Source of the DNA: Bacillus sp. WMMC1349
GTDB lineage: Bacteria > Bacillota > Bacilli > Bacillales > Bacillaceae
Direction: 5' to 3'
DNA length: 64,000 nucleotides
Assembly (NCBI RefSeq): GCF_013155385.1
Contig: NZ_JABJUQ010000007.1
Location: 3,690,501 to 3,754,500, forward strand
Part shown: piece by piece, positions 56,336-64,000 of the stretch
How positions within the stretch are numbered: position 1 is the stretch's first letter
Layout: each line of letters starts with the position of its first letter
The notes under the pieces: generated by a model
Databases searched by the model: none
What the model was told of the DNA's origin: nothing
The model's input: only the letters and a program-made list of their open reading frames with translations
Made by a program: the position numbers and the translations under genes

Positions 56336-57145
56336 TTATTTATTTACTGGAATCTGTATTTCATTCAAATAGTTCTCTTTATTTTTTTCATTCCAAGGTC
56401 CTTTTATAGCAACTTGGCGTGGGTTTCCGGATATCATGTACCCATTTTCTTCAATCCAATTTGCAAGGAACTGATATGCTCCTAATAAATTAGAATAATC
56501 TCCTGGGACGAGTATACTAGCCGCTTGCTCAACTGCTTCTGTTTCCTTAAAGACAAATTCGTTTTTATCTTTCATGAGTTGATCAACACCCATGACAACC
56601 TCAACATCAACTTCACCATCTTTATAACCATTATCATGATAGGTTGCATAAGCAATCTCATGACAAGAGATATTGTTTGTCATGAGGTAATCACTCAATC
56701 TTGACCAAAGCATGCCTTCTGCATCATAAGCTGGTATCGTATCTCTTAAAGAGATAACCTGATAGCTAGGTAGAGATTTTAATGTCACATGATAATTCAT
56801 ATTGACTCGCCCCTTTTTCATATTCTTGATTGTTGTATTGATTTTTTCAAGTTTTAATTGCTCCGTCCTGATATTGCTCCTAATTTCTTTACTTTTGACT
56901 TTTAACATATCTTCTTGCTTTTCCTCAGATTTTTCTTTCATATATATAGCGATGTCAGCTACGTTAAATCCCATATCTCGCAATGATACGATGAGATTAA
57001 TCACTGAGATCTGTTTTGCCGAATAGTATCGATAACCTGTAAATTCATCAATTGTTGCAGGCTGAAAAATTCCAACTTCATCATAATATCTAAGCATACG
57101 TACAGACACTTTTGTTAATTTAGAAAAGTCGCCAATTTTGAATAT
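56336..57145 (-). CDS. MerR family regulator with GyrI-like effector domain (BmrR-type)
   Basis: About 269 residues if started at an AUA codon. The frame reads (M)FKIGDFSKLTKVSVRMLRYYDEVG, a normal MerR helix-turn-helix, but the codon before FKIGDF is ATA, six bases after GGGGGGA. The first conventional in-frame start is GTG 57109 (MSVRMLRYYD), which would remove the first helix. A coiled coil (about 75-110) leads to a GyrI/BmrR-like multidrug-binding domain (MNYHVTLKSLPSYQVISLRD onward). A MerR-type promoter with a 19-base spacer lies just upstream, so it is probably autoregulated. No efflux gene is adjacent. Confidence 0.85.
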   Translation of the reverse strand: MFKIGDFSKLTKVSVRMLRYYDEVGIFQPATIDEFTGYRYYSAKQISVINLIVSLRDMGFNVADIAIYMKEKSEEKQEDMLKVKSKEIRSNIRTEQLKLEKINTTIKNMKKGRVNMNYHVTLKSLPSYQVISLRDTIPAYDAEGMLWSRLSDYLMTNNISCHEIAYATYHDNGYKDGEVDVEVVMGVDQLMKDKNEFVFKETEAVEQAASILVPGDYSNLLGAYQFLANWIEENGYMISGNPRQVAIKGPWNEKNKENYLNEIQIPVNK

Positions 57146-57189
57146 AAATATCCCCCCTATAAAATGACTATCATTCGAATGACATCTTT

Positions 57190-57220
57190 AGCATAATATC
57201 TCACACCATGTGAGAGTCAA
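57190..57220 (-). promoter_or_regulatory. MerR-type promoter with 19-base spacer
   Basis: On the minus strand TTGACT (57220-57215) and TATGCT (57195-57190) are 19 bases apart, and the spacer contains CTCACATGGTGTGAG, a 6-3-6 palindrome. Over-long spacers with a central dyad are the hallmark of MerR-family promoters. Confidence 0.8.
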
Positions 57221-57222
57221 CA

Positions 57223-57264
57223 GCAAAAAAGCCATGCTGCTAAAATGAAGGCAGCATGGCTTTT
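57223..57264 (-). terminator. bglA terminator
   Basis: AAGCCATGCTGC and GCAGCATGGCTT form a perfect 12-bp stem followed on the minus strand by TTTTTT. It ends two bases upstream of the MerR promoter. Confidence 0.93.
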
Positions 57265-57266
57265 GT

Positions 57267-58721
<1,455 letters not shown>

Positions 58722-58820
58722 TTAACTTACGACTGTATCCTTTATGCTTATTCTTTTCATCAGGTGTTTCATTATGAACAGATATAACTTTTTAACTACT
58801 TTATTATAATATACATATAT

Positions 58821-58849
58821 ATTATAATTGTACCGGTACAATTTTTCAA
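58821..58849 (-). promoter_or_regulatory. bglA promoter with palindromic operator in the spacer
   Basis: On the minus strand TTGAAA (58849-58844) and TATAAT (58826-58821) are exactly 17 bases apart. The perfect 18-bp palindrome AATTGTACCGGTACAATT (58826-58843) fills the spacer. A repressor bound there would block RNA polymerase; the divergent GntR/UTRA regulator is the obvious one. Confidence 0.85.
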
Positions 58850-58941
58850 TGACTGTATAATAACTTTACAATCATTATATATGTAGTTAGGTTATGCTAT
58901 ACTGCTAATATCAAATGAAACCAATGTAGTGGGGAATGAAC

Positions 58942-59652
58942 ATGTTAAAGTACCAGCAAATCGCAGCGGAGATTGAAAAGTATATTGAGGATAACGAACT
59001 TCAACAGGGGGACAAGCTTCCTGTGTTGGAAGCGCTCATGGCTCAATTTAAAGTGAGCAAAAGCACAGTTACGAAGTCATTAGATTTATTAGAAAAAAAA
59101 GGTATAATCTTTCAAGTTAGAGGCAGCGGAATTTTCGTGAGAAAGCATAAGAGGAAAGGCTATATCAGTCTCCTTTCCAGTCAAGGCTTTAAAAAGAATC
59201 TTGAGGATTTTCATATTACAGCAAAAGTGATTGAATTGGCTGTGAGAAAACCAACTCGGCAAGCCGCTGATAATTTAAACATTGAGCTTGATGCTGATGT
59301 CTATCATGTCAAAAGAGTACGGTACATTAATGGACAAACATTGTGCTTTGAAGAATCGTATTACAATAAATCGATCATTACTTATTTGAATAAAGAAATC
59401 ATTTCTGATTCAATCTTTGATTACATTCAGGAAGGACTCGGATTGAAGGTCGGATTTTCCGATTCATTCCTTCATGTGGGAGAATTAAATGAGACGGAAG
59501 CGAAGTATTTAGGTTTGAAGACCGGGGCGCCTAAACTTTACGTTGAAAGTATCTTTCATTTAACAAATGGTCAACCATTCGACTTCTCTAAAATTACTTA
59601 CAACTATGAACAATCCCAGTTTTTCGTTCAAACGAATAGTTATTTGTTATAA
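58942..59652 (+). CDS. GntR family repressor with UTRA domain (YydK-like)
   Basis: A 236-residue HutC-subfamily regulator. The winged helix has LMAQFKVSKSTVTKSLDLLE and GIIFQVRGSGIFV; the UTRA domain follows from about residue 80 with VYHVKRVRYINGQTLCFEES and LYVESIFHLTNGQPF. It closely follows B. subtilis YydK as I recall it. ATG 58942 is seven bases after GTGGGGA; an ATG at 58936 is too near. It probably represses bglA and senses a phosphorylated beta-glucoside. Confidence 0.9.
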   Translation: MLKYQQIAAEIEKYIEDNELQQGDKLPVLEALMAQFKVSKSTVTKSLDLLEKKGIIFQVRGSGIFVRKHKRKGYISLLSSQGFKKNLEDFHITAKVIELAVRKPTRQAADNLNIELDADVYHVKRVRYINGQTLCFEESYYNKSIITYLNKEIISDSIFDYIQEGLGLKVGFSDSFLHVGELNETEAKYLGLKTGAPKLYVESIFHLTNGQPFDFSKITYNYEQSQFFVQTNSYLL

Positions 59653-59880
59653 CTTATTTGTCTCCAGAATAACTAAATCATTTACATAATGAGAACCGAT
59701 AAACCAAGATTTCATACTGGCATATCAAGCAGGGATATTCAAGTCAATCATCTTTTTTGATCTCTGCTTTTGACTACCTTTGAAAAAAACGTCTTCACCT
59801 GAATTGAGTGTTATGTAATGAGAGGGTATTCCGACAACAATTCAGAATTTGTTATTAAAACACTTGACTAGAGGTAAGAA

Positions 59881-59920
59881 GGGGCTGTCCAGTAAGCCGT
59901 TTTTTGACTATTGGACGCCC
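59881..59920. repeat. Hairpin repeat, second copy of the 4857 element
   Basis: GGGGCTGTCCAGTAAG...TTTTTTGACTATTGGAC matches the minus strand of 4857-4900 in most positions and forms a hairpin (GTCCAGTA/TATTGGAC). A further GGGACAGCTCCCC at 59980-59992 mirrors its GGGGCTGTCC start. The gap 59653-60055 holds no gene that I can support. Confidence 0.7.
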
Positions 59921-60055
59921 TCGAATGCTAATATATCAGCAATGTTGAATCATAAGCTTTAACAATTTTGCTCTTTTGGGACAGCTCCCCTAAGTGGTAT
60001 GAGAGTAGTTGCTTGATTGACCCTTTTCAAACGAAGCATTGCTATTTGTTAGGTG

Positions 60056-61570
60056 TTAGCCGTATTTTTTATCCCCTTTACGAAGATCAAACAACTGATG
60101 ATGAATCGAGGCCGTATGCGGGTAGATCTCTTTATATACTTGATAAAACGTATGATACTGTTGTACATTTTCTTGTTTAGGTTGATAGACTTTATCTGCT
60201 TTTATAAAAATTTTCGCACAATCTTTAAGTGACGGGAACCAGCCTAATCCAGTAGCGGCGATCATCGCTGCCCCCATACCGGGTCCTTGTTCATTTTGCA
60301 ATTTTACCACTTTTGTGTTAAATATATCGGCTTGAATTTGCAGCCATAGATCACTTTTAGCACCACCGCCGATTGAAATGACCGTATCAATGACCTTGCC
60401 ATAGTTGCGGAAAATGTCAAGGCTTTCACGAATTGAGTAAACGATCCCTTCAATGACTGCACGGGTAAAATCAGCGAGCTTATGAGAACCATCAATGCCG
60501 GTGAATGTTCCTCTTATTTTGGCATCTGCATACGGAGTTCGCTCACCCACAAGATAAGGAGTAAACATAAGCCCATTCGCTCCAATCGATGAGTAAGATG
60601 CCTCCTCTAATAAATCAGTAAATGACTGCTCCTTTGCAAATGTCTCCTTAAACCATGTCAAACTGTACCCAGCACCCAGCGTAACACCCATAGAATAGTA
60701 AGAATCCTTTTGACCATGGTTAAAAAAATGGACTTTGCCAGCGTAATTTTTATTTTTATCATTCTCATATGAAAGAAAAACGCCTGATGTTCCAATACTG
60801 CAAAGAGCCGTTCCTTCTGATAAAATCCCGGCACCAACCGCCCCACATGCATTGTCTGCCCCTCCGGCAAACACTTTTATATCTTGTGATAGCCCGGTCA
60901 TCTCGGCAATTTCCGGAAGAAGGGTTCCGACAACATCTTCTGTTTCCACTAAAGGCGGACAAATAGAAACAGGGATTCCAAAGGTTCGGAGAATGTCGGT
61001 ACTCCATGATTGGTTGACAATATCAAGGAGCAGTGTACCCGCTGCATCAGAGTAATCCATATGGATAGCTCCCGTTAAACGATAGCGGAGGTAATCTTTT
61101 GGCAATAAGAACACACTTGTTTTCTCCAGGTTTTCCGGTTCAAACTGTTTGATCCAAAGAAGTTTCGGCAAAGTAAAGCCTTCCAATGCCGGGTTTTTTG
61201 TAATCTCCAGTAGCTTTCCGCCCAGTTGCTGATCAATTTTTTGACATTGCGCAGTTGTTCTTGTGTCATTCCACAAAATCGCATTGCGAATGACCTGATG
61301 ATGTTCATCAAGCAGCACAAGACCATGCATTTGTCCGGAAAAACTAAGACCTTTAATATGATTCGGATGGACATTTGTCTCAATTACTAGCATTTTTAGT
61401 GCATTGATTGTTTGTTCTACCCAGGTTTCAGGGTTTTGTTCACTATAACCCGGCTGCTGTTGAATAAGTGGGTAGTCCTTAGTAACTGAATGATGAACCA
61501 CCCCATTTTGATCAACAAGCAGCACTTTCACAGAACTGGTTCCGAGATCAATGCCAATGACATATTTCAT
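60056..61570 (-). CDS. xylB: Xylulokinase
   Basis: A 504-residue FGGY kinase making xylulose-5-phosphate. It begins MKYVIGIDLGTSSVKVLLVD (phosphate loop), and has SFSGQMHGLVLLDEHH, ILWNDTRTTAQC, GGADNACGAVGAGI and the C-terminal ISIGGGAKSDLWLQIQADIF. ATG 61570 follows GTGAGGGGA; a longer frame from 61612 overlaps xylE. It is last of xylA-xylE-xylB, 23 bases after the transporter. Confidence 0.95.
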   Translation of the reverse strand: MKYVIGIDLGTSSVKVLLVDQNGVVHHSVTKDYPLIQQQPGYSEQNPETWVEQTINALKMLVIETNVHPNHIKGLSFSGQMHGLVLLDEHHQVIRNAILWNDTRTTAQCQKIDQQLGGKLLEITKNPALEGFTLPKLLWIKQFEPENLEKTSVFLLPKDYLRYRLTGAIHMDYSDAAGTLLLDIVNQSWSTDILRTFGIPVSICPPLVETEDVVGTLLPEIAEMTGLSQDIKVFAGGADNACGAVGAGILSEGTALCSIGTSGVFLSYENDKNKNYAGKVHFFNHGQKDSYYSMGVTLGAGYSLTWFKETFAKEQSFTDLLEEASYSSIGANGLMFTPYLVGERTPYADAKIRGTFTGIDGSHKLADFTRAVIEGIVYSIRESLDIFRNYGKVIDTVISIGGGAKSDLWLQIQADIFNTKVVKLQNEQGPGMGAAMIAATGLGWFPSLKDCAKIFIKADKVYQPKQENVQQYHTFYQVYKEIYPHTASIHHQLFDLRKGDKKYG

Positions 61571-61593
61571 GATGATTCCCCTCACTTCTGAGA

Positions 61594-62982
61594 TTAAGAA
61601 ACATTTTTCCAAGTACTTTCCATTTCCTCAAGTGTTTTACCTTTTGTTTCCGGGACAAACTTCCAAACAAAGATGGCAGAAAGAACACTCATTAATCCAT
61701 AAAAACCATAGGTTATCGTTCCGCTGTACTCCATCATCATTGGATAGGTGGAGGAAATAAAATAGTTTGCGGCCCATTGTGCTGCCACTGCAATTGCCAC
61801 AGCACGTCCTCGAATTTTATTTGGGAAGATTTCCGAAATGAGCACCCAACAAATTGGTCCCCATGACATCATAAAAGAAGCCGTATAAACGATAATGAAG
61901 ATTAATGTCCCCATTCCAATCGCACCTGTGTATGCCATGCCGGCAACACCAAACATTCCAATGGCCATTCCGATAGAACCGGTCATTAATAATGGTTTGC
62001 GGCCCCATCTATCTACTGTCATGATCGCCACAACTGTAAAGATGACATTAACCAATCCCATAACAGTTGTTTGTAACAATGAGGCATCTTTTCCTGCTCC
62101 CATACTATCAAAAATTCTTGGTGCATAATACAAGGCTACATTGATTCCAACAAACTGTTGGAACACGGAAAGCAAAATTCCGATTACGATCACCGTTTTT
62201 CCATAAGTAAATAGTTTTTCAGAAGCAACATTCAACGTTTGTTTAATGTCATCCAAGATCGTTCTCGCTGCTTTAGAACCATTAATTTTTGCAAGAATCG
62301 CCAGTGCTTTCTCATCTTGATTTTTCAAGGATAAATAACGCGGTGTTTCAGGTACCAATGTTAATAAAACCCCGAATAATAATGCAGGTACACTTAAGGA
62401 TGCAAACATGTATCTCCAGCCTACGTCATTGACCCACTCCTGGGTTTCCCCACTAGAAATAGAAAAGTTAACGAAATATGCAACGAGCATTCCAAGGATA
62501 ATCATAAATTGGTTAAATGAGACAAGCCGACCTCTAATATGAGCAGGTGCAACTTCTCCGATATACATCGGACAGACCGCTGATGCCAACCCAACACCAA
62601 TACCACCAATGATCCGATAAAAGTTAAAGGCAATTAACAACCCCATTGTCGGTTCCCCTTTTGTAAAAAACAAGAACTCAGGATAGGCCGCTCCAAACGC
62701 TGAGAGTAAAAATAATACTGCAGCCATAAAAAGGGAATTCTTTCGTCCAAACCTAGAAGCAAAAAATCCGGAAATACAACCGCCAATGATACAACCGATT
62801 AATGCGCTTGAAATGGTTGCTCCGTGAATGAATGCCCCTAAGTCCAAGGGGTCTATCATATAAAGCTTTATTGACTTCTCTGCCCCTGAAATAACAGCGG
62901 TATCATACCCAAATAGCAATCCACCAAGCGCGGCAACAAGCGTAATTCCAAACAGATAAAGAGAATTCTTCTTTTGCTCCAT
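61594..62982 (-). CDS. xylE: D-xylose:proton symporter (XylE-like MFS)
   Basis: A 462-residue sugar-porter with 12 helices, closely like E. coli XylE: ITLVAALGGLLFGYDTAVIS in helix 1, ASRFGRKNS, YRIIGGIGVGLASAVCPMYI, FQQFVGINVALYYAP, and VPETKGKTLEEME at the end. ATG 62982 (MEQKKN) is 41 bases from AAGGAGGG, but a 30-base hairpin (62993-63022) between them would bring them to about 11. GTG 63006 (470 residues) is an alternative start. It lies between xylA and xylB. Confidence 0.93.
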   Translation of the reverse strand: MEQKKNSLYLFGITLVAALGGLLFGYDTAVISGAEKSIKLYMIDPLDLGAFIHGATISSALIGCIIGGCISGFFASRFGRKNSLFMAAVLFLLSAFGAAYPEFLFFTKGEPTMGLLIAFNFYRIIGGIGVGLASAVCPMYIGEVAPAHIRGRLVSFNQFMIILGMLVAYFVNFSISSGETQEWVNDVGWRYMFASLSVPALLFGVLLTLVPETPRYLSLKNQDEKALAILAKINGSKAARTILDDIKQTLNVASEKLFTYGKTVIVIGILLSVFQQFVGINVALYYAPRIFDSMGAGKDASLLQTTVMGLVNVIFTVVAIMTVDRWGRKPLLMTGSIGMAIGMFGVAGMAYTGAIGMGTLIFIIVYTASFMMSWGPICWVLISEIFPNKIRGRAVAIAVAAQWAANYFISSTYPMMMEYSGTITYGFYGLMSVLSAIFVWKFVPETKGKTLEEMESTWKNVS

Positions 62983-62992
62983 GTTTTGGTTT

Positions 62993-63022
62993 AAAGACAG
63001 ATGCACTGAAAAACCTGTCTTT
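62993..63022 (-). promoter_or_regulatory. Hairpin between ribosome-binding site and ATG of xylE
   Basis: AAAGACAG (63022-63015 on the minus strand) pairs perfectly with CTGTCTTT (63000-62993). AGGAGGG ends at 63024, two bases before the stem, and the ATG lies 10 bases after it. The hairpin could shorten the effective spacing or control translation. Confidence 0.55.
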
Positions 63023-63058
63023 ACCCTCCTTTTTTATTTGGATTTTTTGAAGAAAAAC

Positions 63059-63098
63059 GGACCCACCCAGTAGATCAATAATTACAGTTAGCGGGTCC
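63059..63098 (-). terminator. Intercistronic terminator between xylA and xylE
   Basis: On the minus strand GGACCC (63098-63093) pairs with GGGTCC (63064-63059) and GTTTTTC follows, 13 bases after the xylA stop. Partial termination here would make xylA mRNA more abundant than xylE-xylB. Confidence 0.65.
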
Positions 63099-63110
63099 AT
63101 TAAGAAGGAT

Positions 63111-64000
63111 TTATTCTACTTCTAAAAGATATTGGTTTAACATCGCTTTTAAGTGCTCAGTTCTTCCTGATACGTTTTGAATGTTGTGATGGTTAAGTGC
63201 ATAGGCTTCAAGTGTATGGAAGTTTGCTCTTCCTTCAACGATATCGAGACCGATTCCTTCTGTATAGCTGCTGTAGCGCTCAGCAATCGCATCTTCAAAT
63301 ACACGATCTTCAATTAACTTATGGGCTACCTTCAAACCCCTTGCAAAGGAATCCATACCTGCAACATGGGCATAAACTAAATCATCTGGTTCAAAGGATG
63401 TTCTTCTCACTTTAGCATCGAAGTTTAAACCGCCGCATCCGAGACCACCATTTTGGAGAATCTCATACATGGCTAATGTTGTAGAATATAAGTCAGTCGG
63501 AAATTCATCCGTATCCCAACCAAGCAGTGGATTTCCTTGGTTAGCATCGACAGAGCCAAGCAAGCCGCTCGTTCTGGCAACACGCAATTCGTGTTCAAAA
63601 GTATGTCCAGCCAATGTCGCATGGTTTGCTTCAAGGTTTAATTTAAATGATTGATCTAATCCGTATTGTTTTAAGAAAGAAATCGTGGTAGCGGCATCGG
63701 TATCGTATTGATGGGTGGTCGGTTCTTTTGGTTTTGGTTCAATTAAGAATTGACCAGTAAAGCCGATTTCCTTCGCATAATCAACGGCCATATGTAAAAA
63801 TCTAGCCATGTTGTCAAGTTCCAGCTTTAAATCGGTATTTAATAATGTTTCATAACCCTCACGTCCGCCCCAAAATACATAGTTTTCTGCCCCTAGTTCT
63901 TTTGCTGTTTCCAATCCTTTTTTTACTTGTGCTGCTGCATAAGCAAATACATCAGCATTGCAAGCTGTTGCTGCCCCGTGAACAAACCGCCGGTTGGTAA
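63111..64000 (-). CDS. xylA: Xylose isomerase (5' end outside window)
   Basis: About 296 C-terminal residues of xylose isomerase, which converts xylose to xylulose in the cytosol. At the window edge the frame reads [20 protein letters not shown], then [36 protein letters not shown] with the metal glutamate, [38 protein letters not shown] and [11 protein letters not shown]. All known metal-ligand segments in this part are intact. The N-terminal part and the promoter, with any XylR operator, lie beyond 64000. Confidence 0.97.
   Translation of the reverse strand, partial: TNRRFVHGAATACNADVFAYAAAQVKKGLETAKELGAENYVFWGGREGYETLLNTDLKLELDNMARFLHMAVDYAKEIGFTGQFLIEPKPKEPTTHQYDTDAATTISFLKQYGLDQSFKLNLEANHATLAGHTFEHELRVARTSGLLGSVDANQGNPLLGWDTDEFPTDLYSTTLAMYEILQNGGLGCGGLNFDAKVRRTSFEPDDLVYAHVAGMDSFARGLKVAHKLIEDRVFEDAIAERYSSYTEGIGLDIVEGRANFHTLEAYALNHHNIQNVSGRTEHLKAMLNQYLLEVE

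Overview
The window is AT-rich DNA from a spore-former-type Firmicute, most likely a facultatively anaerobic member of the Bacillaceae. Supporting signs are the B. subtilis-type gntRKPZ operon with its GntR palindrome, a bglA/yydK-like pair, Bce-type antimicrobial-peptide modules, a PerR-boxed ahpCF, Rex-boxed adhE, Fur-boxed feoAB and many dispersed GGGGCTGTC-ended repeats. I cannot name a species. No rRNA, tRNA, CRISPR array, prophage or intact insertion sequence was seen.

Layout. 1-4.8 kb: end of a response regulator, its kinase and a membrane-anchored propeller protein, then a polysaccharide deacetylase and an LCP cell-wall ligase. 4.9-10.4 kb (mostly minus): acetyltransferase, htpG, a YidA-like phosphatase, and a translationally coupled pair of glycerol-1-phosphate dehydrogenase and HAD phosphatase. 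10.6-15.6 kb is an iron region: a Fur-boxed siderophore-binding lipoprotein, a frameshifted AraC regulator, a broken VOC gene, and feoA-feoB plus a 52-residue FeoB-associated cysteine-rich protein. 15.7-20.3 kb: acyltransferase, lactate permease, and an SDR/TetR pair. 20.3-24.8 kb is a four-gene Bce-type sensor/ABC module. 25-33 kb: chemoreceptor, alanine symporter and divergent alanine dehydrogenase, PAF-AH-like hydrolase, GH15-like glycosidase. 33.5-36.3 kb: a two-component system feeding an M23 peptidase whose ribosome-binding site lies in a hairpin.

36.6-37.0 kb holds a 32-residue holin-like toxin with a convergent antisense RNA, i.e. a TxpA/RatA-type type I toxin-antitoxin locus. 37.5-43.6 kb: galKET, a decayed second galT fragment and a ROK repressor whose promoter region shares an AT-rich near-palindrome with the gal promoter. 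43.7-48.9 kb: gntRKPZ. 49-56 kb: adhE, a DUF421 protein with a ClC-type channel, and ahpCF. 56.3-64 kb: a MerR regulator with an apparent AUA start, bglA with a divergent YydK-like repressor, and the xylose genes xylA (cut by the window end), xylE-like and xylB.

Together the window is a carbon-uptake and stress region: galactose, gluconate, beta-glucosides, xylose, lactate and alanine feed central metabolism; AdhE under Rex disposes of NADH when oxygen is low; Fur and PerR sites tie in iron and peroxide. Unusual points are several RNA hairpins placed on or beside ribosome-binding sites, and a repeat family whose short copies look like internal deletions between direct repeats.
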